DNA from: Alicyclobacillus sp. SO9
Lineage (GTDB): Bacteria > Bacillota > Bacilli > Alicyclobacillales > Alicyclobacillaceae
Length of the DNA: 64,000 nucleotides
Assembly: GCF_016406125.1 (NCBI RefSeq)
Contig: NZ_CP066339.1
Span: forward strand, 372,001-436,000
Direction of reading: 5' to 3'
Shown here: positions 25,510-34,458 of the stretch, one piece after another
How the letters are laid out: each line of letters begins with the position of its first letter
How positions within the stretch are numbered: the first letter of the stretch is position 1
The notes under the pieces: model-generated
Told to the model about the DNA's origin: nothing
The model's input: the letters and a program-made list of their open reading frames with translations, nothing else
Databases searched by the model: none
Position numbers and translations under genes: made by a program

Positions 25510-27243
25510 GTGTGGGAACTGTTTTGGAAACTGCTGAAGCCGTATAAGGGGGCAGTTATATTTGTACTTGTCCTCACCTTTTTACAGACACTGGCCAACT
25601 TGTATCTGCCTACACTGATGGCAAACATTGTGGACATCGGTATTGTGAAAACAAATGTGCCCTACATCGTGCATGTTGGCTTGTGGATGCTTCTGGTTTC
25701 GGCTTTAGGCGTCGCCTTTTCGATAGTTGCAAGTTATTACTCGGCTAAAGTGTCCAGCGGATTCGGTATGGTGCTACGGAATGATGTTTTTACACATGTT
25801 GAATCTTTCTCAAGACAAGGATTTGACACCATTGGTACGGCATCCCTCATCACACGCACCACAGATGACATTACGAGGTTGCAGCAAGTGCTGACAATGA
25901 TACTAAGAATGATGATTATGGCGCCTATGATGAGCATTGGCGGTATCCTCATGGCTGTTATGAAAAATGGGCGACTGTCCCTGATTTTACTTGCGGTCAT
26001 CCCCATCCTCGGTGTATCTATTTGGCTGATAACCCGTTCCGGCCTTCCGTTGTTCAGGCTGTTGCAGAAACGGATGGACGGACTGAATCTAGTGGTTCGG
26101 GAAGGCTTGACCGGCATCAGGGTTATCCGGGCTTTTAACCGGGAGGCGAGAGAGGAGGAGCGGTTCGACGAAGCCAATGAGAACTTGGCTGATACAGCGG
26201 TTCGCGTAAATCGCATTATGTCTCTGCTGATGCCTGTCATGATGGTATTGATGAACTTCTCAACGATTGCGATTGTCTGGTTTGGGAGCCGTCTGATTAA
26301 TGTGCAGCAACTGCAGGTTGGCGATTTAATGGCCTTTATTCAATATGCAATGCAGATTATGTTCTCTTTAATTATGGTCTCCATGATGTTTGTCATGATC
26401 CCCAGAGGGGCGGTTTCGGCGGTCCGGATCAACGAGGTGTTGCATACGGATATTGATATTGCCGATCCCGTCAATCCCCTCCCACTTTCCCCCGACAGCA
26501 CCGGTGAAGTAGAGTTTCGTAACGTCAGCTTTCAATATCCTGGGGCGGAAGCTGCTGCATTAAAGGACGTGACGTTTCGTGCCGAGTCTGGGAAAGTGAC
26601 TGCTGTCATCGGCGGAACAGGATGTGGAAAATCTACCCTCGTGAGACTGCTGCCTCGTCTCTTCGATGCAAGCAGCGGACACATCCTTCTAGGCGGGGAG
26701 GATATTCGCCAACTGACACAGGTAGAACTGCGATCAAAAATCGGATTCGTTCCCCAACAAGCCTTGCTTTTTACAGGAACCGTAGCCGACAACATTCGCT
26801 ATGGGAGAGAAACTGCTTCGATGGCAGAAATACAGCACGCGGCACACGTGGCACAGGCTGATGAGTTTATTCAGGAGATGCCGGAGGGATATGATGCCGT
26901 GATAACCCAAGGCGGAAGCAACCTGTCCGGCGGACAAAAGCAGCGCCTAAGCATTGCCAGAGCATTGGTTCGTCGACCGGACATCTACATATTCGACGAC
27001 AGTTTTTCAGCTCTCGATGCAAAAACCGATGCGCTGCTGCGAACAGCCCTGTTTCGCGAAACCGGTGACGCTACGGTCATTATCGTCTCTCAGAGGGTCA
27101 GTACGATTTTAAACGCAGATAAGATTGTTGTACTTGACGAAGGCAGAGTTGCAGGCATTGGGAAACACAGCGATTTAATGGAGAGTTGCGGTGTCTATCG
27201 CGAGCTTGTGGCATCCCAGTTGGCGCGGGAGGGAACAGCGTGA
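25510..27243 (+). CDS. ABC exporter half-transporter with degenerate ATP site
   Basis: A 577-residue type-IV exporter half. Six helices (about 15-310) precede an ATPase domain with Walker A GGTGCGKST, signature NLSGGQKQR and Walker B IYIFDDSFSALD. The residue after the Walker B aspartate is Asp, not the catalytic Glu, as in one half of heterodimeric exporters such as BmrC/BmrD. GTG 25510 has GAGGA 9 nt upstream and gives the usual length. It overlaps the next gene (TGATG). Likely exports drugs or lipids. Confidence 0.9.
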   Translation: MWELFWKLLKPYKGAVIFVLVLTFLQTLANLYLPTLMANIVDIGIVKTNVPYIVHVGLWMLLVSALGVAFSIVASYYSAKVSSGFGMVLRNDVFTHVESFSRQGFDTIGTASLITRTTDDITRLQQVLTMILRMMIMAPMMSIGGILMAVMKNGRLSLILLAVIPILGVSIWLITRSGLPLFRLLQKRMDGLNLVVREGLTGIRVIRAFNREAREEERFDEANENLADTAVRVNRIMSLLMPVMMVLMNFSTIAIVWFGSRLINVQQLQVGDLMAFIQYAMQIMFSLIMVSMMFVMIPRGAVSAVRINEVLHTDIDIADPVNPLPLSPDSTGEVEFRNVSFQYPGAEAAALKDVTFRAESGKVTAVIGGTGCGKSTLVRLLPRLFDASSGHILLGGEDIRQLTQVELRSKIGFVPQQALLFTGTVADNIRYGRETASMAEIQHAAHVAQADEFIQEMPEGYDAVITQGGSNLSGGQKQRLSIARALVRRPDIYIFDDSFSALDAKTDALLRTALFRETGDATVIIVSQRVSTILNADKIVVLDEGRVAGIGKHSDLMESCGVYRELVASQLAREGTA

Positions 27244-29234
27244 TGACTGGCAAAAAAGGCAGTAATGTTAGCAGCAATCAGAGCAGCAATCAGGCGATGA
27301 ACCAGTCCGGGTCCGCAAGAATGAGAAATCGGGGCATGGGACCAGGGGGCTTTGGTCCACCTGGCGGAGGCATGCCGGTTCAGAAAGCGAAAAACTTCAG
27401 AGGGACACTAAAGCGACTGTTGTCTTATCTCGGACAACACCGGATGGCTTTGAGCGTTGTCTTCATTACATCTATTTTTAGTACTGTGTTTACCATTATC
27501 AGTCCGAAACTGCTGGGACAGATAACAACAAAGTTGTATTCGGGTATGATGCTGAAACTGCGAGGAACACCAGGTATGACCCTTGACTTCCCCTACATTT
27601 GGCGGATGCTGCTGATTTTGGGTGTACTGTACCTGTTCAGTGCGGTTTTCGGGTATGTCCAACAGTATGTCATGGCGGGCGTAGCCCAACGAATTGTCTA
27701 TCAAATGCGAAAAGAACTGCAGGCAAAGCTGGCAAGAGTTCCGCTGAAGTTCTTCGACAATCGCAGTCACGGTGAAATCCTAAGCCGCGTTGTCAATGAT
27801 ATGGATAACATCAGCAGCACATTGCAACAAAGTCTAGTCCAGTTGGTCACGTCCATTGTAACGCTGGTGGGTGTCATTGTGATGATGTTGTCCATCAGTT
27901 GGATTATGACCCTCATTGTCATTGTCACGCTGCCATTTAGTTTTCTAATTACCGTCAAGATTGCATCCAAATCACAGCGCTACTTTATGGACCAACGAAA
28001 GCTCATCGGAGAACTGAATGGACATGTGGAGGAAGTGTACACAGGCCACGATATTGTGAAAGCATTTAATCGTGAAGAAGATTCCATTCGCAAGTTCAAG
28101 AGCAAGAACAAGCAGTTGTATGAAGTCGGTTGGAAAGCTCAATTCATTTCCGGAATGATAATGCCGTTCATGTCCTTCATCGGCAACATTGGGTACGTTT
28201 TAGTGTGCGTCGTCGGAGGTGTATTGGTGACTCGAGGGTCTATACAAGTTGGGGATATTCAGGCGTTTATTCAATACGCCAGGCAGTTTTCACAACCGAT
28301 TACCCGGGTTGCCAACATCGCGAACATCATTCAATCTACGATTGCATCTGCTGAACGAGTCTTTGAAGTGTTGGATGAACCAGAAGACAGTGACCAGTTG
28401 ATTGCCAACGAAGCGGCAAACACAGCTGCCAACGAAGCGGCCGGTGCCGGGCAGATGGTGGAGAACCTTGCTGTTCAAGGGAATGTACAGTTTCACGATG
28501 TCTCCTTTAGTTATAATCAAGATGTGCCGTTGCTAAGGAATATCCGTATTAGGGTAAAACCTGGACAATCGGTAGCAATTGTGGGTCCAACCGGGGCGGG
28601 GAAAACAACACTGGTTAACCTGCTCATGCGCTTCTACGAAATTGACAGCGGAAGCATAACTGTGGACGGTGTGGATATAGCCGAGTTGCGGAAATCCCAA
28701 CTGCGCGGTTTCTTTGGTATGGTGCTGCAGGATACGTGGCTCTTTCATGGTACAATCCGTGAAAACATTGCGTACGGACGCATTGATGCAACCGAGGATG
28801 AAATTGTTCAGGCTGCCATGGCCGCCCATGCCCATCACTTTATTCTTACGCTTCCTGATGGGTATGAGACGGTCATTAACCAGGAAGCCTCAAACTTGTC
28901 TCAAGGTCAGAAACAACTGCTTACCATTGCCCGAGCCTTTCTGGCAGATCCGCCCATCCTCATTCTTGACGAAGCGACAAGCAGTGTGGATACAAGGACA
29001 GAAGTCCAAATTCAAAACGCGATGCAAGCGTTGATGAAAGGCAGAACCAATTTCATCATTGCCCATCGTCTCTCTACAATTCGCGACGCGAATCTCATTT
29101 TAGTCATGGACAAAGGAGCAATTATCGAACAGGGGACCCATAGTGAACTGTTACAGAAAAACGGTTTCTACGCGGAACTGTACCACAGCCAATTTGGGAA
29201 TCAGTTCAACGATGTTTCTAGCTACGGTATGTGA
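27243..29234 (+). CDS. ABC exporter half-transporter with canonical ATP site
   Basis: The 663-residue partner. A disordered start (repeated SNQ and a G/P-rich MGPGGFGPPGGGMP) of about 45 residues leads into six helices and an ATPase domain with Walker A GPTGAGKTT, signature NLSQGQKQL, and Walker B ILILDEATSSVD with the catalytic Glu. An extra A/N-rich loop (NEAANTAANEAAG) lies before the ATPase. GGGAGGG precedes ATG 27243. Together the pair forms a heterodimer with one working ATP site. Confidence 0.9.
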   Translation: MTGKKGSNVSSNQSSNQAMNQSGSARMRNRGMGPGGFGPPGGGMPVQKAKNFRGTLKRLLSYLGQHRMALSVVFITSIFSTVFTIISPKLLGQITTKLYSGMMLKLRGTPGMTLDFPYIWRMLLILGVLYLFSAVFGYVQQYVMAGVAQRIVYQMRKELQAKLARVPLKFFDNRSHGEILSRVVNDMDNISSTLQQSLVQLVTSIVTLVGVIVMMLSISWIMTLIVIVTLPFSFLITVKIASKSQRYFMDQRKLIGELNGHVEEVYTGHDIVKAFNREEDSIRKFKSKNKQLYEVGWKAQFISGMIMPFMSFIGNIGYVLVCVVGGVLVTRGSIQVGDIQAFIQYARQFSQPITRVANIANIIQSTIASAERVFEVLDEPEDSDQLIANEAANTAANEAAGAGQMVENLAVQGNVQFHDVSFSYNQDVPLLRNIRIRVKPGQSVAIVGPTGAGKTTLVNLLMRFYEIDSGSITVDGVDIAELRKSQLRGFFGMVLQDTWLFHGTIRENIAYGRIDATEDEIVQAAMAAHAHHFILTLPDGYETVINQEASNLSQGQKQLLTIARAFLADPPILILDEATSSVDTRTEVQIQNAMQALMKGRTNFIIAHRLSTIRDANLILVMDKGAIIEQGTHSELLQKNGFYAELYHSQFGNQFNDVSSYGM

Positions 29235-29526
29235 CGACAGGTCAAATGACAGATCATTGAGACCACTGACAGCAGAAGATATTCTGATTGGCCATCCGGA
29301 GACCGTGGTAGAGAGGTGGAGGAGAGTGCGGCATCTTGGCACTCCGTCATTAGATTGGGAGAGAATGATATGGCTCATAAGCACAAGTTGACGTTTCCAG
29401 AAAAACTACCTGGGGCTTTGAAACCATTAAAATCATTTCAGTAAATAATATGGTGTTCTCCACAAAAAAAACAAATCTCATCAATCTCTCTGCAACATTC
29501 CGCGAGTAATATATGACTCAGGAGAG

Positions 29527-29709
29527 ATGGCAAATGTGGCTGTCGAGGCGGATCGCGAAGGTGGGGCGGCCGCAAATACTTCAGGTGTGGAGGTGGAAAC
29601 GGTAATGATTGCGACGATTGGTACTGCCGCAATCCTGTTCGGTGTTGTTCTGATGAACTGGAAGTTCCGGTCTATGACAAAGCGACTTGAAGCCAAGCTG
29701 AATCGATAA
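29527..29709 (+). CDS. Small membrane protein (60 aa)
   Basis: A 60-residue product with one membrane helix (VMIATIGTAAILFGVVLMNW, about 26-45) and a basic tail that could form a coiled coil (FRSMTKRLEAKLNR). GGAG stands close to ATG 29527; GTG 29536 would have better spacing. A terminator follows at 29820. Family not recognised. Confidence 0.5.
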   Translation: MANVAVEADREGGAAANTSGVEVETVMIATIGTAAILFGVVLMNWKFRSMTKRLEAKLNR

Positions 29710-29819
29710 ACTGAGTGCACAGTTTGCCATAAATACAGCTACTGAAACGCCGGGAGGCGTTGAGAACACATATGAAACGACCAGCGGTAATTTTGGTATC
29801 AGCATAGAGCAACAGAACC

Positions 29820-29855
29820 AGCCCCCGACCTTACATAGCTAGGGGGCTGTTTTTA
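29820..29855 (+). terminator. Intrinsic terminator
   Basis: AGCCCCC (29820-29826) and GGGGGCT (29842-29848) form a GC-rich stem followed by GTTTTTA. It ends the unit with the small membrane protein. Confidence 0.75.
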
Positions 29856-30105
29856 TAGATTTATGCCACAGCCAATCATGTGAAATGGAATAGTGAGTAT
29901 TGCAGCAGTGAGTACTGGAATAGCTTACGCTGCCGGTGTCATTCGGTTTGTTTCAATGGACAGGATTATCCGGATCGACAACGGACAGGGTTAGCGGGAT
30001 CGACAAGTTTCGACGAAGGTTCTGGTTATGGGACAACGTATTCTGACACCCTTTTTGCGATGGTTGAGCTATTCTCTCTGTAAAACCGTGAGGGGAGGAT
30101 ATTTT

Positions 30106-30384
30106 GTGTCAAATGCGACGCTTTCAAGAGCTTGTGTGGAATACATAGGGCTGCTGAGACAGCATCAATCCGAACAACCGCTGGTTTTACAGCCAAACAG
30201 ACCTCAATTCCAGAGGCAACGGCGGCGCCTTGGGAAGCTTGCGCTCGAAGTCGGTTGTCGGATAAAATTACAGACAAGCCTAGACTTTGATGTGATTGGT
30301 TTGCGTGCTGGATTTAAGGTGCGAGAGGAACCGGTGCAAACACCGCATCGTCCCAAGACTCCGGAAAAGGATGATTCCGTCTAG
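30106..30384 (+). CDS. Hypothetical protein (92 aa)
   Basis: GTG 30106 lies 8 nt after GGGGAGGA and opens a 92-codon frame. The product is rich in Arg and Gln (HQSEQPLVLQPNRPQFQRQR) and ends in a basic, Pro-rich tail. No domain, signal or membrane helix is visible. The strong ribosome site is the main support. The frame is also open upstream to 30028, without a better start. Confidence 0.45.
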   Translation: MSNATLSRACVEYIGLLRQHQSEQPLVLQPNRPQFQRQRRRLGKLALEVGCRIKLQTSLDFDVIGLRAGFKVREEPVQTPHRPKTPEKDDSV

Positions 30385-30672
30385 TTCGTTTTCGTTGCTT
30401 TCAGTTACTCGTATAAAACAGACCAAAATCGTGATGGCGTGTTATCAGAGCGATTCTATTTGCTCTGTGTGACTTTTTTGTCTTGTACTACTTTAAAACG
30501 CGAAAGGTGAGTATCCTCCAACTGATTAGTTCGTGTCGGAAAGACAGATGAACGACCCCCACTATCATCATTTTAATGTATTCTCTCCTACCCGTTCTTC
30601 ATAAACTGTTAGTTGAATATCGCTTCATCTAAAACTAGTTTCATTTCATGCGTGCCTTGGGGAGGAACCAAG

Positions 30673-32994
30673 TTGAAACAAAAAAAGAAGAAATCTGGAC
30701 GTAAGCTAAATGCATTGCAGAAGACTGTACTTGCGGTGACTGGTGTACTTATTTTTGCTATTGCCCTGTTCGCTGGAGGTTTTGTGGCCTACGTTGAAAG
30801 GACTCCTATTCCTGTGTCGAAGTTGGCCAGTCCGTTGGGGCCAACGGTTGTTTACGACAGAAACGGGAATGTTTATATGAAAATCGGTACCAATACTGCA
30901 GATTTGACGTATGAGCAGATTCCAAAAAACCTTCAAAACGCCTTGGTTGCTACTGAAGACCATAATTTTTGGTCTGGTTCGAGTATCAATTTAAAGAGTA
31001 TTTTCCGGTCCGCCTATGTCGATCTCTTGAAAGGCAACAGGAATCAGGGTGGCAGCACCATTGAGGAACAACTTGCTAAAATTGTTTATCTGAACGATGA
31101 TAAGTCTCTTTCCTATAAGTTTAAAGAGATTGCGATGGGTGTTCAGTTAAATCGGTATTTCACGAAACAACAAATTCTCACTATGTATTTGAATAAGGTT
31201 TTTCTCGGGGAAAATTCAGTGGGTGTAAGGCAGGCTGCCCTTCGCTATTTTGGCGTGGATTTAGCCAAACACCCGAATCAGCTTACACTGGATGAAGCGG
31301 CTTTGTTGGCGGGGTTGCCTCAGGCTCCATCCGGCTACGATCCGTTGGCGCATCCGAAGGCAGCCCTGAACAGAAGAAATCAAGTACTTCAAAACATGGT
31401 GAAATACGGCTACGTTTCGCAAGCGCAGGCATCTGCAGCTGAAGAGAAGCCGTTGGGTGTACATTTTCACGGGACGCCGTCCTGGAATACGCACCCACTG
31501 TTTACGAATATCCTTTTCGACGATGCAAAAAAGATTGGAATTTCACAGGCGCAACTGATGCAAGGTGGTCTAAAAATCTACACCACAATTGATCCGCAAG
31601 TACAAAGTGCGGTTTATCAGGTGTTTTGGAACAACAAGTATGACAAGGACTTCCCGGGGCCTGTAGAAGGAGCAGGAGTTTTTGTTGATCCCAAGAGCGG
31701 AGGGGTACTTGGCGCTGCACCATCGCGCAAGGTCGGATTTGCACCTTTGGGGACTAATCGCATTTATAGTAACAGTTCACCGGGATCGTCTATTAAACCC
31801 GTTATGGAGTATGCGCCAGCGATTGAATCTGGAAAGTGGACTCCCAGCTCAATTCTCGATAATCGGCCCCACGATTTTGGTGGAGGCTACACACCGCAAA
31901 ACTGGGAAGGGGTGAACGGGCCGGCGAAAGTCACACTCAAATATGCGCTGCAGTGGTCTCAGAACGTCGCATCAGTGTGGCTGTTACAGCAAATCGGGCT
32001 TCAAACTGGAACCAGTTTTGCAATCAAGGACGGGATCGAATTAACAAAAAAAGACAAACAACACTTAGGTGTGGCGATTGGCGGGATGGAGTACGGCGTG
32101 AATCCCATGGAAATGGCTCAAGCATACATTCCATTTGACAACAACGGAGTTCAAATGAAAGCTCATTTGATTACCAGCATCAAAAATCAGGACAATCAGA
32201 CGATGTACGCCTTTCAGCCGGTCTCAAAGCAAATTATGTCATCTCATACAGCTGGCGTTATGACAAGTCTGATGCAGACTGTGGTCAATAACGGAACGGG
32301 GACTTCGGCTCGCGTGTCCGGTTGGGGTGTTGCCGGAAAAACGGGAACAGTTCAGTATGACTCGGGGTTGATAAATAATCACCCGAACTGGATTCGGGAT
32401 GCGTGGTTTGATGGATATACACCGAATCTCGTAGGCTCTGTGCATATCGGATACGATGTGTCGTCACCATCCCATCACATGACCATGTCCCCGCTGGATC
32501 CTTCGGCTAACGCGGCAAAGATCTTTGCTGATGTGGTTCGGCTCGCGGAACAAGGAAAAACGCCGCAGGCATTTCATTATACGAACAACGCTCAGACGAA
32601 TGAGGCAGGTTCTACAGGCACGCAGGTGAATAATCAGACGAACAATCAGACCAGCAATCAGACGAGTAACCAGACGAGTAATCAGACGCAAAACACAGTC
32701 GATAATTCGTCAAATACAACCTCCGGCAATCAGGGCAACCAGGGCAACAGCACAGATAACTCATCGGGTGCAGGCGCAGGAAATTCGGTCAACAACGGCA
32801 ACGCCTCAGGGACTCCACAGAACCCGACGGGATCGGGAGTGTCGAATACGACCCCTGGGAGCAACGCCACTAACAACACTACCTCGGGCAGCAATACGGG
32901 AGGAAGCAGTACGGGGAGCAATAGTACGTCCGGCAGTAATGCGGGAGGGACCAGTACAGAAAGCACCAGTACGTCCGGCGGTAACCTAGGTTGA
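30673..32994 (+). CDS. Class A penicillin-binding protein (transglycosylase/transpeptidase)
   Basis: A 773-residue bifunctional cell-wall synthase. It has a short basic cytoplasmic start, one membrane anchor (TVLAVTGVLIFAIALFAGGF), a GT51 domain with VATEDHNFW and QGGSTIEEQLAK (usually STITQQ), and a transpeptidase domain with the active-site SSIK, then SQN and KTGT. The last 150 residues are low complexity: NQT/SNQ repeats, then blocks of S, G, N and T. TTG 30673 follows GGGGAGGA by 7 nt; the longer frame from 30613 has none. Acts outside the membrane. Confidence 0.92.
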   Translation: MKQKKKKSGRKLNALQKTVLAVTGVLIFAIALFAGGFVAYVERTPIPVSKLASPLGPTVVYDRNGNVYMKIGTNTADLTYEQIPKNLQNALVATEDHNFWSGSSINLKSIFRSAYVDLLKGNRNQGGSTIEEQLAKIVYLNDDKSLSYKFKEIAMGVQLNRYFTKQQILTMYLNKVFLGENSVGVRQAALRYFGVDLAKHPNQLTLDEAALLAGLPQAPSGYDPLAHPKAALNRRNQVLQNMVKYGYVSQAQASAAEEKPLGVHFHGTPSWNTHPLFTNILFDDAKKIGISQAQLMQGGLKIYTTIDPQVQSAVYQVFWNNKYDKDFPGPVEGAGVFVDPKSGGVLGAAPSRKVGFAPLGTNRIYSNSSPGSSIKPVMEYAPAIESGKWTPSSILDNRPHDFGGGYTPQNWEGVNGPAKVTLKYALQWSQNVASVWLLQQIGLQTGTSFAIKDGIELTKKDKQHLGVAIGGMEYGVNPMEMAQAYIPFDNNGVQMKAHLITSIKNQDNQTMYAFQPVSKQIMSSHTAGVMTSLMQTVVNNGTGTSARVSGWGVAGKTGTVQYDSGLINNHPNWIRDAWFDGYTPNLVGSVHIGYDVSSPSHHMTMSPLDPSANAAKIFADVVRLAEQGKTPQAFHYTNNAQTNEAGSTGTQVNNQTNNQTSNQTSNQTSNQTQNTVDNSSNTTSGNQGNQGNSTDNSSGAGAGNSVNNGNASGTPQNPTGSGVSNTTPGSNATNNTTSGSNTGGSSTGSNSTSGSNAGGTSTESTSTSGGNLG

Positions 32995-33123
32995 GAATGA
33001 CGGCTTTGGGGGGCGAATTGTGAGACATGACAGTGTGCCTACTGTGGTGCGACACAGTGAGGCTGTCCCGAAGTAAAGGAAATAGAGTGGAGAAGTGAGT
33101 AGTGAGTGGGGTGCAGGTGAGTA

Positions 33124-34330
33124 GCGCGGGCCCGGCGCTGGTAATGGAGTGGAGGATAAGCGTTTGAGAAACGCTTATCTTCAACATTTGGGGGTTGAAG
33201 GAGCGAATAGAGATCCGAGAGGAGCTTATCGGCGGTCCAGGGGTGCGAAAGAGGGGTGTTGGAGCCGGATAAGCATTCGAGAAGAGATTAATCTGGCGAA
33301 TTTCGGTGCAAATGGTGAAATAGCGATCCGGGAGGAGCCTATCGGCGGCTGGGCTGAGGCTGAGGCTGAGGCTGGACTGCGGCTGGAGCGGCGAGTGCGG
33401 GGGTGCAGGTGAGTGGCGCGGGCCCGGCGCTGGTAATGGAGTGGAGGATAAGCGTTTGAGAAACGCTTATCTTCAACATTTGGGGGTTGAAGGAGCGAAT
33501 AGCGATCCGAGAAGAGCTTATCGACGGTCCAGGGGTGCGGAAGAGGGGTGTTGGGGCCGGATAAGCATTCGAGAAGAGCTTAATTTGGCGAATTTCGGTG
33601 CAAATGGTGAAATAGCGATCCGGGAGGAGCTTATCGGCGGCTGGACTGCGGCTGGAGCGGCGAGTGCGGGGGTGCAGGTGAGTGGCGCGGGCGTAGGTGA
33701 GTGGCGCGGGCCCGGCGCTGGTAATGGAGTGGAGGATAAGCGTTTGAGAAACGCTTATCTTCAACATTTGGGGGTTGAAGGAGCGAATAGCGATCCGAGA
33801 AGAGCTTATCGACGGTCCAGGGGTGCGGAAGAGGGGTGTTGGGGCCGGATAAGCATTCGAGAAGAGCTTAATTTGGCGAATTTCGGTGCAAATGGTGAAA
33901 TAGCGATCCGGGAGGAGCTTATCTGCGGCTGGGCAGAGGCTGGGCTGCGCCCGGAGCGGCGAGTGCGGGGGTGCAGGTGAGTAGCGCGGGCCCGGCGCTG
34001 GTAATGGAGTGGAGGATAAGCGTTTGAGAAACGCTTATCTTCAACATTTGGGGGTTGAAGGAGGGAATAGCGATCCGAGAAGAGCTTATCGGCGGTCCGT
34101 GGGTGCGGAAGAGGGGTGTTGGGGCCGGATAAGCATTCGAGAGGAGCTTAATTCGGCGAATTTCGGTGCAAATGGTGAAATAGCGATCCGAGAAGAGCTT
34201 ATCGGCGGTCCAGGGGTGCGAAAGAGGGGTGTTGGAGCCGGATAAGCATTCGAGAAGAGCTTAATTTGGCGAATTTCGGTGCAAATGGTGAAATAGCGAT
34301 CCGAGAGGAGCTTATCGGCGGCTGGGCTGA
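33124..34330. repeat. Four tandem copies of a 280-290 bp GC-rich repeat
   Basis: Copies begin at about 33124, 33416, 33704 and 33984 (at a shared GCGCGGGCCCGGCGCTGG), and the fourth has its second half repeated (about 34189-34330). Each copy carries a perfect 25-bp palindrome with arms GATAAGCGTTT (33155-33179, 33447-33471, 33735-33759, 34015-34039) and further elements in which AATAGCGATCCGAG leads to GCTTATC. Open frames run through the copies on both strands but follow the repeat, not a protein family, so I treat the block as non-coding. Confidence 0.85.
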
Positions 34331-34458
34331 GGTTGGGCTGCGGCTGGGCAGAGGCTGGGCAGAGGCTGGGCTGCGCCCCGAGCGCCCCGAGCGGCCGGGC
34401 AGCGCCGAACGGCCCCGGGCAACCGGATCGGCCCGGGCGTCCAAAGCACTCTGGCACT

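Noticed and set aside
29235-29526. Open frame after the ABC exporter (ending near 29391)
   Set aside because: It has no start with a ribosome site and mostly overlaps the exporter in another frame.
33149-34245. Repeated open frames (starting MEDKRLRNAYLQ) in the 33-kb block
   Set aside because: They follow the DNA repeat, both strands are open, there is no family and no ribosome site.
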